A DNA stretch of 64,000 nt from Flavobacteriales bacterium (GTDB lineage: Bacteria > Bacteroidota > Bacteroidia > Flavobacteriales_F > PHOS-HE28). The translations under genes and the position numbers were made by a program. How positions within the stretch are numbered: position 1 is the first letter of the stretch; every line of letters begins with the position of its first letter. A model generated the notes under the pieces. It did not search any database, was not told where the DNA came from, and saw only the letters and a list, made by a program, of their open reading frames with translations. The DNA lies in assembly GCA_019638085.1 (NCBI GenBank), contig JAHBUL010000020.1, forward strand, positions 1-64,000, in the 5' to 3' direction. This document shows positions 23,325 to 31,761 of the stretch, piece after piece.

Positions 23325-25726
23325 AACGAATAGGCCAGTTGAACCTGGAAGCTCCTGGGCGCCTCGATCGCCATGGGCCGTATGGCGTACACTTCATTGC
23401 TGAGGTTGTTCACGATGAAGGATGCCTTCAGTTCGGGGGTCAACGCATAGCCTACCCGGATGTCGGTGATCCAATCACCGGTAGTATGGGTATCCATCCA
23501 TTCCTTGATACCGATATCGCCCAGCACGCCCATCTGCTCGAACGTGATAAAAGCCTCATCGATGTTGCGTACATGGCTGTTATACCGGAAGCTGATGCCG
23601 CCGGAAAGGCGTTTCCAAGTAGCTCCCAGATCGCTGCGGAAAAGGTCCTCCACACGGAATTTAAGAATATCATTTTCCGTGTAGGAACTGGTGCTGGTAT
23701 AGCTCACTTCCTCCACCACACCCGTTGTTGTGACCGAGCTGGCGTAAGCCTCATCGGGTGTGGTGCTCACCGGTAAAGCGTGTGTATAGCCCAGCAGGAA
23801 TTGCAGCTCAACTGCCCCCAACTTGCCTTTGCCGGCCATCTCTATTTCCGTACCGGTGATCCGGGCGCCACCGGTATTGACGCTCTTGAATCCGAAGCCC
23901 AACAGGTTGGCGAAGGACCTGTCCGCTCCCCACTGGCCGAAGGTGAATTCCACGTAACGGTCAAAATCCTGCTGGAAGGCTACAACATCCACATAGCCCG
24001 AGACACCGCCGAACTTGAACCCTTGCTTGATGCCTGCCTCCATGTTGACACTGGTCTCCGGCAACAGGTCGGGGTTGGGATAAATGTGCAAGGACCCCAC
24101 GTTGGTGAGGATGTACCGCTCTCCGATGGTGGGAAAACGGAAGCCCTCACCATAGCTCGCACGCAGGAAGGTGCCCTCGAACACCTGATATGTGGCACCA
24201 GCCCGGAATACCGGCTCGGCCTGCTCGTAGTTGTTCACCTTGAAATGCTCATAACGTACCCCGGCGCTGAGCATGAGCTTGTCCATCAGCTTTTTGTCCA
24301 CTTGTACATAACCTGCAGCATTGGTGGCGGTGTTCTCGCCATTGCCATCAGGATTGCCACTGTACAACACGGCATGGCTGGCCACATGCTGCCCCGTTAC
24401 CCCTGCGGTGACCACAGTGGGGCCCCGGAGGTCGAACTCTTGCTGGAATTGATATTCGGTGTAAAGCATGTCGTTCGCATTGCTCTGGTCGTTGTTGTTG
24501 TCGAAATTCTGATGGTACCAGCGTCCATGGATGCTGTGCCGGGTGCCTTTGGGCCCTGTATAATTCACGAACGGGTCCAGGTAGAACTGGGTCCCCATGG
24601 TATTGGTCATCGTATTCGGCGAAGGCCGGAACAAGCCTTCATTCAAATTGTCCCAGAGGAAGATGTTGGTGCTTCGGCTCTTCATCACGTTCCCGTTCAA
24701 GCCGTAATTCAATCCCCTGACCTTCTGATTGCGCCATCGCGTGGCGAAATTGAAGCGTACCCGGTGGTCGTATCCGCCTGTGGCCAAGCGATAGGGGTCC
24801 TGAACAAGGCTGTCCGGAGCAATGCGCTCGGGACCGACATAACCCTGATCCCCGAACGCATTCCCCCCGATCACCAGGTCGAATTTCTTGAACCGCTGGC
24901 CATGATAAAAGCTGGCACCTGTGGTAAGTGGTGGACTGGGTCCCCACCATTTGGAGTCCGGGTTCCCGGGCGTGTCATAGACACCACCGAAGATCGTTGC
25001 GCGTGTTTTGAACGAATCGACCGGCCAGCCCGTGCGGACATTGATAACGCCACTGAGGGCCGCACTGCCGTACAGTACGCTGCTTGCGCCCTTGATCACT
25101 TCCACCTGCTCGATGTCCTCGATCGGGAGGAACGTCCAGTTCGGGCGCCCGATGTCCCCGCTCAGTATGGGCATGCCGTCCACCAGCATCATCACACGGC
25201 TGCCTGCACCATAGCTGAAACCGCTACCGGCACGGATCTGCGGATCCTGGTCCACGACCACCACACCCGGAACCTGGTCCAGCGCCTTGTTCAGGTTGGT
25301 GGTGTTCTTGTCACGAATGATGGATGCCGGCAATATGCTCAGCGATTGCGTCACCTCCCCCACTCGCTGCTCGAATTTCCCTGCGCTCACCACCACCATC
25401 TCCAGCTGCGCGGTGGAAGGGGCCAACATCACATTCAAATTCACAGTGCCAGCTGCGGGTACATCTACCGGCATCCGACGGTCCGCATATCCGATGAAGC
25501 GGACCAAGGCGGTGTGGCTTCCTGCAGGAAGCGTTATGTCGAACCAACCGCTATCATTGGTACTGACGCCCTTGACACCACCGAAAGTGATAATTGCACC
25601 GGGTATTGGGGAATGGTCCTTGATGTCCCGCACAACACCCGTGACGCGGCCCACAATGGAAGGATCTGACTGAGCATGCAGGGACAAAAGGCCGAAGGCG
25701 GCCAGGACCATCAAAAAGAGCCTCAT
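23321..25726 (-). CDS. TonB-dependent outer membrane receptor
   Basis: An 801-aa TonB-dependent receptor. A signal peptide (LFLMVLAAFGLLSLHAQ) is followed by a carboxypeptidase-regulatory-like domain (GVVRDIKDHSPIPGAIITFG, residues ~25-110). A plug follows (SILPASIIRDKNTTNLNKAL, DQVPGVVVVDQ, SRVMMLVDGMPI, VEVIKGASSVLYGSAALSGV), then a 22-strand-type barrel ending in RSFQVQLAYSL. Motifs such as VRYEHFKVNNYEQAEPVFRAG and LRASYGEGFRFPTIGERYI suggest a vitamin B12/siderophore-type (CirA/BtuB) rather than a SusC transporter. Substrate unknown. It overlaps kdsB. Start 25726 begins the signal peptide; 25747 is possible. Confidence 0.93.
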   Translation of the reverse strand: MRLFLMVLAAFGLLSLHAQSDPSIVGRVTGVVRDIKDHSPIPGAIITFGGVKGVSTNDSGWFDITLPAGSHTALVRFIGYADRRMPVDVPAAGTVNLNVMLAPSTAQLEMVVVSAGKFEQRVGEVTQSLSILPASIIRDKNTTNLNKALDQVPGVVVVDQDPQIRAGSGFSYGAGSRVMMLVDGMPILSGDIGRPNWTFLPIEDIEQVEVIKGASSVLYGSAALSGVINVRTGWPVDSFKTRATIFGGVYDTPGNPDSKWWGPSPPLTTGASFYHGQRFKKFDLVIGGNAFGDQGYVGPERIAPDSLVQDPYRLATGGYDHRVRFNFATRWRNQKVRGLNYGLNGNVMKSRSTNIFLWDNLNEGLFRPSPNTMTNTMGTQFYLDPFVNYTGPKGTRHSIHGRWYHQNFDNNNDQSNANDMLYTEYQFQQEFDLRGPTVVTAGVTGQHVASHAVLYSGNPDGNGENTATNAAGYVQVDKKLMDKLMLSAGVRYEHFKVNNYEQAEPVFRAGATYQVFEGTFLRASYGEGFRFPTIGERYILTNVGSLHIYPNPDLLPETSVNMEAGIKQGFKFGGVSGYVDVVAFQQDFDRYVEFTFGQWGADRSFANLLGFGFKSVNTGGARITGTEIEMAGKGKLGAVELQFLLGYTHALPVSTTPDEAYASSVTTTGVVEEVSYTSTSSYTENDILKFRVEDLFRSDLGATWKRLSGGISFRYNSHVRNIDEAFITFEQMGVLGDIGIKEWMDTHTTGDWITDIRVGYALTPELKASFIVNNLSNEVYAIRPMAIEAPRSFQVQLAYSL

Positions 25727-25785
25727 CGAGTGTATTTTGGCCGACATGCGTTGACGGCGAATGTAGCGATCGCCAGCATGCCACC

Positions 25786-26895
25786 ATGGACGACCGCCAA
25801 CTGATCCACCGCATCGCGCTCTCACTGCTGAAAGGCATCGGACCGGTGAATGCCCGCAACCTTGTGGCATACTGCGGTGGTGTGGACCCCTTGTTCACTG
25901 ATCATGCCGTGCGGCGTTCCTTGGCCAAAGTGCCGGGGATCGGACCGGTACTGGCCGCATCGATCATGGATCCACGCGTGATCAAGGCTGCGGAAAAGGA
26001 GTTGGAATACATCCGCAAGCAGAAACTGCGCACCCTGTTCTATCTCGATCCGGACTATCCCAAACGACTTCGGCATTGCGTGGATGCACCAGTACTGCTA
26101 TTTGCAAGGGGCAATGCTGATCTGGACCCACCGCGAAGCGTTTCCATCGTAGGCACCCGAACACCTACCGAGCAGGGCAAACGGCTCTGCGAAGAACTTG
26201 TGGAAGGCTTGGCGGAAAGCGGTGCCACCATCGTGAGCGGACTGGCCTACGGCATCGATATCGTGGCTCATCGATCGGCGCTGCGCAATGGTTTAAGCAC
26301 AGTGGGCTGTGTGGCCCATGGACTGGACCGGCTCTATCCGGGTGAACATGCTGCTACGGCAAAAGAGATGTGCGAACAAGGCGCATTGGTAAGCGAGCTT
26401 ACCAGTGGTTCCTCGTTCGCGCCCGGCAATTTTCCTGCACGCAACAGGGTGATCGCCGGTCTCAGCGATTGCACCATCGTAGTGGAGAGCGGAGCAAAGG
26501 GCGGCTCGCTGATCACAGCGGATATCGCCGACAGCTATGATAGGGATGTGATGGCCTTTCCCGGTAGGCCCATCGATAGTCAAAGCATCGGCTGCAATCG
26601 CTTGATCCAGCAGAGCAAGGCGCACTTGGTCACCAATGCGATGGATGTGCTGAAGCTGATGGAGTGGCTGCCCGATACCAAGAAGAAGTCAGCCGTTCAA
26701 TCTGCACTCTTCACGGAGCTGATGCCGGAGGAACAGACCTTGGTTGACCTGATCAGCGCCCAAGGAAAGATCGACATCGACACCCTTTGCTTCCGCAGTA
26801 AGATGCTCCCGCACAAGGCCGCTGGCATCCTGCTGAACCTGGAGTTCAACGGTGTAGTGCGCAGCCTTCCAGGGAAGATGTATGCGCTGAACTGA
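25786..26895 (+). CDS. dprA: DNA-processing protein DprA
   Basis: Loads RecA onto incoming single-stranded DNA during natural transformation (369 aa). A helix-hairpin-helix-like N-terminus (LLKGIGPVNARNLVAY, LAKVPGIGPVLAASIMD) precedes the Rossmann-fold core. The core has SVSIVGTRTPTEQGKRLCEE, SGLAYGIDIVAHRSAL, GLDRLYPGEH and the lid SGSSFAPGNFPARNRVIAGL, then VESGAKGGSLITA. A C-terminal winged-helix (LISAQGKIDIDTLCFRSKML) completes the usual domain order. It is divergent from the TonB receptor. The organism may be competent, but no other com genes are in view. Confidence 0.97.
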   Translation: MDDRQLIHRIALSLLKGIGPVNARNLVAYCGGVDPLFTDHAVRRSLAKVPGIGPVLAASIMDPRVIKAAEKELEYIRKQKLRTLFYLDPDYPKRLRHCVDAPVLLFARGNADLDPPRSVSIVGTRTPTEQGKRLCEELVEGLAESGATIVSGLAYGIDIVAHRSALRNGLSTVGCVAHGLDRLYPGEHAATAKEMCEQGALVSELTSGSSFAPGNFPARNRVIAGLSDCTIVVESGAKGGSLITADIADSYDRDVMAFPGRPIDSQSIGCNRLIQQSKAHLVTNAMDVLKLMEWLPDTKKKSAVQSALFTELMPEEQTLVDLISAQGKIDIDTLCFRSKMLPHKAAGILLNLEFNGVVRSLPGKMYALN

Positions 26896-26907
26896 GCGGT
26901 ACTGGGC

Positions 26908-27837
26908 CTAGTCGATGCTGAAGTAATCCGCGCTCTGGTACCTCCCGGTGGCTTCCTTTTGCAACTGCATCAGGATGTCGTTGGCCAAGCTGCTCGCGCC
27001 GAACCGGAACCAGTGGTTGCTCAGCCATTCGGGACCGAGTTCCTCCTTTACCATCATCAGGTAATGCAGGGCTTGTTTGCTGGTGCGGATGCCCCCGGCC
27101 GGCTTCATGGCGATCATTTCACCGGTCTTCAGGTAGTGGTCCCGGATCGCGTGGAGCATCACCAAGGTCACTTCCATAGTGGCGGCCGGGCTGATCTTTC
27201 CTGTGCTGGTCTTGATGAAATCCGCGCCGGCAGCAATGGCGATATCGCTGGCCAAACGCACCTTGTCATAAGTGCCCAGCTCGCCGGTCTCCAGGATCAC
27301 CTTCAGGCGGGCCTTGCCACAAACCTCTTTTACCGCGGCGATCTCGTCATGAACGAAGTTGTACTCGCCGCTGTGGAATTGTCCGCGGGAGATCACCATG
27401 TCGATCTCATCGGCACCTTCGCCGACAGCAAATTTGGTGTCGGCGATCTTCACTGCTTTGGGTGCTTGTCCGCTGGGGAAGGCGGTGGCCACGGCGGCCA
27501 CTTTTACGCCACTATCACCGAGGGCTTTCTTGGCGGTCTTCACCAAAGTGGGATACACACAGATGGCCGCCACCGTAGGCAGGCCTGGGAGCGCATCGTG
27601 CAGGTGGATGCCCTTGTAGCACAACTGGCGCACCTTGCTGGGTGTGTCCGCACCTTCGAGCGTGGTGAGGTCGATCATGCTCAGGGCAAGCTTCATCCCC
27701 TCCACTTTCGCTTCCTTCTTGATGCTCCGGGTCTGGATGCGGGCGACACGCTCCTCGATACCCACTTGGTCCACGCTGGCTGCCTGACCCGGAGTGGGAA
27801 TGCCCTTATGGGTGCTCTTATTCTGTGTAATGCTCAT
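26908..27837 (-). CDS. deoC: deoxyribose-phosphate aldolase
   Basis: Cleaves 2-deoxyribose-5-phosphate to glyceraldehyde-3-phosphate and acetaldehyde (309 aa). The Schiff-base lysine is Lys209 in GADFIKTSTGK; the second conserved Lys lies in MKPAGGIRTSKQAL. Other signatures: CVYPTLVKTAKKALG, ATAFPSGQ and EIDMVISRGQF. The N-terminal ~50 residues extend beyond the short bacterial form, typical of the longer DeoC subfamily. Start MSITQNK (27837) lies 10 bases after a TATATTTG box at 27847-27854. It converges with dprA, with only 12 bases between stops. Confidence 0.96.
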   Translation of the reverse strand: MSITQNKSTHKGIPTPGQAASVDQVGIEERVARIQTRSIKKEAKVEGMKLALSMIDLTTLEGADTPSKVRQLCYKGIHLHDALPGLPTVAAICVYPTLVKTAKKALGDSGVKVAAVATAFPSGQAPKAVKIADTKFAVGEGADEIDMVISRGQFHSGEYNFVHDEIAAVKEVCGKARLKVILETGELGTYDKVRLASDIAIAAGADFIKTSTGKISPAATMEVTLVMLHAIRDHYLKTGEMIAMKPAGGIRTSKQALHYLMMVKEELGPEWLSNHWFRFGASSLANDILMQLQKEATGRYQSADYFSID

Positions 27838-27846
27838 GGTGAAGGC

Positions 27847-27854
27847 CAAATATA
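27847..27854 (-). promoter_or_regulatory. -7 promoter box TATATTTG of deoC
   Basis: Exact TAnnTTTG match on the minus strand, close to the deoC start. The same 80-base gap holds the oppositely oriented cysC box, so the two promoters are divergent. Confidence 0.5.
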
Positions 27855-27909
27855 GGCCAGTGGTAACCGGGGCCTTCACTTTCAGCTGGTCAGATCCCTT
27901 CAACAACGG

Positions 27910-27917
27910 TACCTTTG
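27910..27917 (+). promoter_or_regulatory. -7 promoter box TACCTTTG of the cys operon
   Basis: Exact TAnnTTTG match 12 bases before the ATG of cysC at 27930. A leader of a few bases only is implied. Confidence 0.5.
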
Positions 27918-27929
27918 CGGCACTTTTCC

Positions 27930-28538
27930 ATGACCCCTATACCGCAGCACATCCATCCTGTGGCCGACCGGCTGCTGCAACGCTCCGACAAGGAAACTCT
28001 TTTGGCCCAGCACGGTGCTGTGGTATGGATGACCGGGTTGAGCGGTAGTGGGAAAAGCACCATCGCCATCGCCTTGGAAAAACAGCTGCACGCTGCTCGC
28101 CATTATACAGTGGTACTGGATGGCGATAACATCCGGGCAGGCATCAACAATAATCTCGGCTTCAGCGATGCGGACCGCACCGAGAACATTCGCCGGATCG
28201 CTGAGGTGGCCAAGCTGTTCCTGCAGAACGGAGCGGTGGTGATCTGCTGTTTCGTAAGCCCCACCATCGCCATCCGCGAGCAGGCGCGTTCCATCATTGG
28301 CGCGAATGATTTCCTCGAGGTGTTCGTGGATACCCCACTGGAAGAGTGCGAGCGGCGTGATGTGAAGGGACTTTATGCCAAGGCCCGCAAAGGGGAAGTG
28401 AAGGACTTTACCGGCATCAGCGCACCCTTCGAGCCGCCGATCTTCCCTGCCGTACGGCTGACCACTACCGGACGCACCGCCGAAGCCGCTGCGGATCAAT
28501 TGCTCCAGTACTTGCTGCCGCGCATTAAACGGAACTGA
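27930..28538 (+). CDS. cysC: adenylylsulfate (APS) kinase
   Basis: Phosphorylates APS to PAPS, the second step of sulfate activation (202 aa). The P-loop is MTGLSGSGKST (residues 34-44). Other signatures: VVLDGDNIRAGINNNLGFSD, NIRRIAEVAKLFLQNG, CFVSPTIAIREQARSI and the lid FVDTPLEECERRDVKGLYAK. It stands alone rather than being fused to cysN. It is the first gene of the cysC-cysD-(S23)-cysN run, with cysD starting 4 bases after its stop. Start at MTPIPQ (27930), just after the promoter box. Confidence 0.96.
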   Translation: MTPIPQHIHPVADRLLQRSDKETLLAQHGAVVWMTGLSGSGKSTIAIALEKQLHAARHYTVVLDGDNIRAGINNNLGFSDADRTENIRRIAEVAKLFLQNGAVVICCFVSPTIAIREQARSIIGANDFLEVFVDTPLEECERRDVKGLYAKARKGEVKDFTGISAPFEPPIFPAVRLTTTGRTAEAAADQLLQYLLPRIKRN

Positions 28539-28542
28539 CAAC

Positions 28543-29448
28543 ATGCATTCATACCGACTGACCCATTTGAAGGAACTCGAAAGCGAGAGCATGCACATCC
28601 TCCGGGAAGTAGCCTCGCAATTCGACAATCCCGCCCTGCTCTTCAGCGGTGGCAAGGACAGTATCCTGTGTTTTCACTTGGCCCGAAAGGCCTTCTTCCC
28701 TGCCAAGGTCCCATTCCCACTACTTCACGTGGACACCGGCCACAACTTCAGCGAGACCATCGAGTTCCGCGATAAACTGGTGGAGAAGTACGGTGCCAAG
28801 TTGATGGTGGGCAGCGTGCAGAAAAGCATCGATGAGGGCAAGGTGCAAGAGGAGACCGGCTTCCATGCCAGCCGCAACAAGCTGCAGATCAACACGCTGT
28901 TGGAAGCCATCGAGTCCAACAAGATCGATTGCGCCATCGGCGGTGCGCGCCGGGATGAGGAAAAGGCCCGTGCCAAAGAGCGCGTGTTCAGTCACCGCGA
29001 TGAATTCGGACAATGGGATCCGAAGAACCAACGTGCAGAACTGTGGAACCTCTACAACGGACGCAAGCGGCCCGGGGAGCATTTCCGCGCCTTCCCCATC
29101 AGCAACTGGACGGAGATGGATGTGTGGCAGTATATCCTGTTGGAGAACATCGAGATCCCGAACATCTACTTCAGCCACGAGCGCGAGGTGTTCGAGCGGG
29201 ATGGTGTACTATACGCCAACTCACCCTTTATGCACCTGAAGCCAACTGAAAAGCCCTTCATGAAGCGCGTCCGCTTCCGCACCATCGGCGACATGAGTTG
29301 CACCGGCGCGGTGGATTCACCGGCATCCACCTTGGAAGAGATCATCGCCGAAGTGGCTTCCACGCGCACCACTGAGCGTGGCTCGCGCATGGATGACAAG
29401 CGCAGTGAAGCGGCGATGGAGGACAGGAAAAAGGAAGGTTATTTTTAG
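28543..29448 (+). CDS. cysD: sulfate adenylyltransferase subunit 2
   Basis: The ATP-alpha-hydrolase-type subunit that adenylates sulfate to APS (301 aa), driven by CysN GTPase. The PP-loop is LLFSGGKDSILCFHLARKAF (from residue 32). Further signatures: HVDTGHNFSETIEFRD, CAIGGARRDEEKARAKERVF, FGQWDPKNQRAELWNLYN and SNWTEMDVWQYILLENI. It ends with the usual DDKRSEAAMEDRKKEGYF. The stop lies right at a repeat arm (29448), beyond which the S23 gene separates it from its partner cysN. Confidence 0.97.
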   Translation: MHSYRLTHLKELESESMHILREVASQFDNPALLFSGGKDSILCFHLARKAFFPAKVPFPLLHVDTGHNFSETIEFRDKLVEKYGAKLMVGSVQKSIDEGKVQEETGFHASRNKLQINTLLEAIESNKIDCAIGGARRDEEKARAKERVFSHRDEFGQWDPKNQRAELWNLYNGRKRPGEHFRAFPISNWTEMDVWQYILLENIEIPNIYFSHEREVFERDGVLYANSPFMHLKPTEKPFMKRVRFRTIGDMSCTGAVDSPASTLEEIIAEVASTRTTERGSRMDDKRSEAAMEDRKKEGYF

Positions 29449-29500
29449 AAAGCTGAAACGGGAAGGTGGAAAACCGAAACGGGAAAGCGGAACCGCTACG
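29448..29500. repeat. AAAGCTGAAACGGGAAGG-type repeat, left flank of the S23 gene
   Basis: gaaagctgaaac (29448-29459) overlaps the last base of the cysD stop and is followed by purine-rich aaacgggaaggtgg-like units. Its exact reverse complement lies at 29863-29874, giving a 12-bp inverted repeat around the S23 gene. Confidence 0.75.
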
Positions 29501-29848
29501 ATGGAAGGCATTGAGCACAAGGATCTGAAGGAGCGTACAAAACACTTTGCTGTAGCCGGTGTCCGTTTCTTCCAAGGATCGGCAAAGGATGCTGAAGCAC
29601 AAGTGTGTGGAAAGCAGTTTCTTCGGTCTGTGACCTCCGTGGGTGCCAATACGCGATCATCCTTCCGAGGGCGAAGTGTGAAGGAATTCAAGGCCAAATT
29701 GGGTATTGTGATCGAAGAGGCTGACGAGTGCGGATTCTGGCTGGAGTTCATGATCGCAACCGGTATCGCACAGTCCGTTCATGTAGAACCACTGTTGAAA
29801 GAATCAAATGAGCTAGTGCCCATATTCACTGCTCTCGTGAAGCGCTGA
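29501..29848 (+). CDS. S23/four-helix bundle (23S rRNA intervening sequence-type) protein
   Basis: A 115-aa all-helical protein. It begins MEGIEHKDLKERTKHFAVAG and carries the diagnostic QFLRSVTSVGANTRSSFRGR and IVIEEADECGFWLEFMI stretches of the four-helix bundle S23 family. Members were first seen encoded in 23S rRNA intervening sequences and form pentamers; they also occur alone or with diversity-generating retroelements. Molecular function is not established. Here it interrupts the cysD-cysN pair and is bounded by 12-bp inverted repeats of a common intergenic repeat. No reverse transcriptase is near. Insertion into the operon is inferred from this context. Confidence 0.88.
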   Translation: MEGIEHKDLKERTKHFAVAGVRFFQGSAKDAEAQVCGKQFLRSVTSVGANTRSSFRGRSVKEFKAKLGIVIEEADECGFWLEFMIATGIAQSVHVEPLLKESNELVPIFTALVKR

Positions 29849-29856
29849 CCGAATAG

Positions 29857-29891
29857 TTTCATGTTTCAGCTTTCAACTTTCATATTTTGAA
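29857..29891. repeat. TTTCAGCTTTCAACTTTCA repeat, right flank of the S23 gene
   Basis: gtttcagctttc (29863-29874) is the exact reverse complement of the left-flank arm at 29448-29459. The adjoining aactttcatattttga is typical of this Bacteroidota repeat class. It ends directly at the cysN start. Confidence 0.75.
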
Positions 29892-31166
29892 ATGATGACC
29901 AAAGAACACCACGGATATCTGGACATGGACCTGCTACGCTTTACGACCGCAGGAAGTGTAGACGACGGCAAAAGCACGTTGATCGGACGTCTTTTATACG
30001 ATAGCCGCGCGATCTTCGATGACCAGATGGAGGCGGTGGAACAAGCCAGTTCCAAGCGCGGCAACGGCGACGTGGACCTAAGCCTGCTCACCGATGGCCT
30101 GCGTGCTGAGCGCGAGCAAGGGATCACCATTGATGTGGCCTATCGCTACTTCGCTACGCCGAAGCGGAAGTTCATCATCGCGGATACACCCGGGCACATC
30201 CAGTATACACGGAACATGGTCACGGGTGCCAGCACCGCGAACTTGGCGATCATTCTGGTGGATGCACGCAAGGGGATCCAGGAGCAGACCAACCGCCATG
30301 CCTTCATCGCCTCTTTGTTGGGCATACCGCACGTTGTGTTCTGCATCAATAAGATGGACCTCGTGGATTACGACGAGGCGGTCTTCCAGAAGATCAAGAG
30401 CGATCTGGAGGATTTCAGCAGCAAGCTGGAGGCACGGGACCTCAACTTCATTCCCATCAGTGCCTTGAAAGGAGATAACGTGGTACACCGGAGCACCAAG
30501 ATGGATTGGTACCAAGGCTCCACCTTGATGTATCTTTTGGAGAACATCCACATCGCCGGTGACCTCAACCATATTGACCGCCGCTTACCTGTGCAACATG
30601 TGATCCGTCCGATGACCGACGAGTGGCATGATTTCCGGGGCTTCGCCGGTCAGATCTCAGGCGGCATCTTCCGCAAGGGCGAAACGGTGCAAGTGCTGCC
30701 CAGCGGCTTCCAGAGTACGATCAAGTCGATCCATATCGGCGAGCATGAAGTGGAGGAAGCCTTCGCCCCCCAGAGCATCGTAGTGACCCTCAATGACGAG
30801 ATCGACATCAGCCGGGGGGACATGCTTGTGAGCCCCAACAACCTGCCACAAAGCAGCCAGGATATCGATGTGATGCTCTGCTGGTTGAACGATCGCCCTT
30901 TGCAGCCCAATGGGAAGTATACGGTGAAGCATACCACGCGGGAAGCACGTTGCATGGTGAAGGAGGTAACCTATAAGATGGACATCAACTCCTTGCGCAG
31001 GTACGAGGAGGATCGTACGATCGGCATGAATGATATCGGGCGGGTATTGCTCCGCACGACCGTGCCATTGCACTTCGACAACTATGCCCGAAACCGACAC
31101 ACCGGCAGCCTCATCCTTATTGATGAGGCCACCAACGAGACCGTTGCTGCCGGTATGATCGTGTAG
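29892..31166 (+). CDS. cysN: sulfate adenylyltransferase subunit 1 (GTPase)
   Basis: A GTPase subunit whose hydrolysis drives APS formation by CysD (424 aa). G-motifs: G1 GSVDDGKST (21-29), G2 region AEREQGITIDVAYRYF, G3 DTPGHIQYTRNM and G4 NKMDLVDYD. The usual elongation-factor-like beta-barrel domains follow (GFAGQISGGIFRKGETVQVL, RCMVKEVTYKMDINSL). The length shows that no CysC domain is fused. It is separated from cysD by the S23 insertion, so its translation no longer couples to cysD. MTKEHHG one codon later is an alternative start. Confidence 0.97.
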   Translation: MMTKEHHGYLDMDLLRFTTAGSVDDGKSTLIGRLLYDSRAIFDDQMEAVEQASSKRGNGDVDLSLLTDGLRAEREQGITIDVAYRYFATPKRKFIIADTPGHIQYTRNMVTGASTANLAIILVDARKGIQEQTNRHAFIASLLGIPHVVFCINKMDLVDYDEAVFQKIKSDLEDFSSKLEARDLNFIPISALKGDNVVHRSTKMDWYQGSTLMYLLENIHIAGDLNHIDRRLPVQHVIRPMTDEWHDFRGFAGQISGGIFRKGETVQVLPSGFQSTIKSIHIGEHEVEEAFAPQSIVVTLNDEIDISRGDMLVSPNNLPQSSQDIDVMLCWLNDRPLQPNGKYTVKHTTREARCMVKEVTYKMDINSLRRYEEDRTIGMNDIGRVLLRTTVPLHFDNYARNRHTGSLILIDEATNETVAAGMIV

Positions 31167-31240
31167 AGCGGTGCTCAATATGGCTTTCGGATGCGAGCGG
31201 GAGGGACCGTTCGACCAGATGAGGCGCAAAACCGAACGTA

Positions 31241-31310
31241 GTACCGTCTCGCGATCTGTAAACGTCCAATTCCCAAATGCGGATTTGGACGAAACAGCTT
31301 GTCTCACGCG
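31241..31310. repeat. copy A of a ~60-bp dispersed intergenic element
   Basis: From ctcgcgatc through ccaattcccaaatgcgga and tggacgaaa to ctcacg, the element matches 62796-62865 almost base for base with one gap. It includes the hairpin ccaaat-gcgg-atttgg in this copy. It sits between the convergent cysN and vanZ genes. Confidence 0.7.
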
Positions 31311-31352
31311 CAGCCCGAAGGATCATTTAAAGATGCGCTCTAGATCCTTGCT

Positions 31353-31733
31353 TCAAGCTTTCCGCCACTGCCACCAACGGAGGAAACCGTAGCCGAGAAG
31401 CGCTCCTACGCCATCGGCTGCTAGATCCCATATGTCCCCGTGTCGGCCGGCGCCTATGCCTTCCTGCAACAGCTCGATCACCGCGCCGTAAAGGATGGCG
31501 ATCATGAGCGCCAACAGGAATGGATGGGCTGGCGAAGACCACGTGCGCCAGTTGGCCAGGGCCAGGCCCAGCAACACGCCTTGCACGCCAAAGAGAAAGG
31601 CATGCACGAGCTTGTCCAAATGGATCTGCGCAGCCCAAGGCCAGCGGGGTACCCCGCTGGAGGGCATCAGGGTGAGCACCAGAATGGCCAAGGCCCAAAG
31701 CAAGGCCAAGAGCGCTGCTCGCCGTATGATCAT
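31353..31733 (-). CDS. VanZ-family membrane protein
   Basis: A 126-aa polytopic membrane protein. Hydrophobic segments are near 6-23 (AALLALLWALAILVLTLM), 45-62 (AFLFGVQGVLLGLALANW), 70-90 (AHPFLLALMIAILYGAVIE) and 103-120. The VanZ-like features are IHLDKLVHAFLFG and IELLQEGIGAGRHGDIWDLAADGVGALLG. The role of VanZ-like proteins outside teicoplanin resistance is unclear. It lies 28 bases downstream of gcvH; the order ruvA-sprA-gcvH-vanZ recurs in Bacteroidota, so co-transcription is likely. Confidence 0.85.
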   Translation of the reverse strand: MIIRRAALLALLWALAILVLTLMPSSGVPRWPWAAQIHLDKLVHAFLFGVQGVLLGLALANWRTWSSPAHPFLLALMIAILYGAVIELLQEGIGAGRHGDIWDLAADGVGALLGYGFLRWWQWRKA

Positions 31734-31761
31734 GCGCAGGAGTACAAGGGGGCTCCCGGCC

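Noticed and set aside
23780-25669. 629-codon open frame on the plus strand
   Set aside because: It lies wholly opposite the TonB-dependent receptor, whose motifs are unmistakable; the translation is His/Ala/Gln-rich shadow sequence with no recognisable domain.
29501-29848. Diversity-generating retroelement accessory protein (Avd-like)
   Set aside because: The fold is related, but there is no reverse transcriptase, template repeat or variable repeat nearby.
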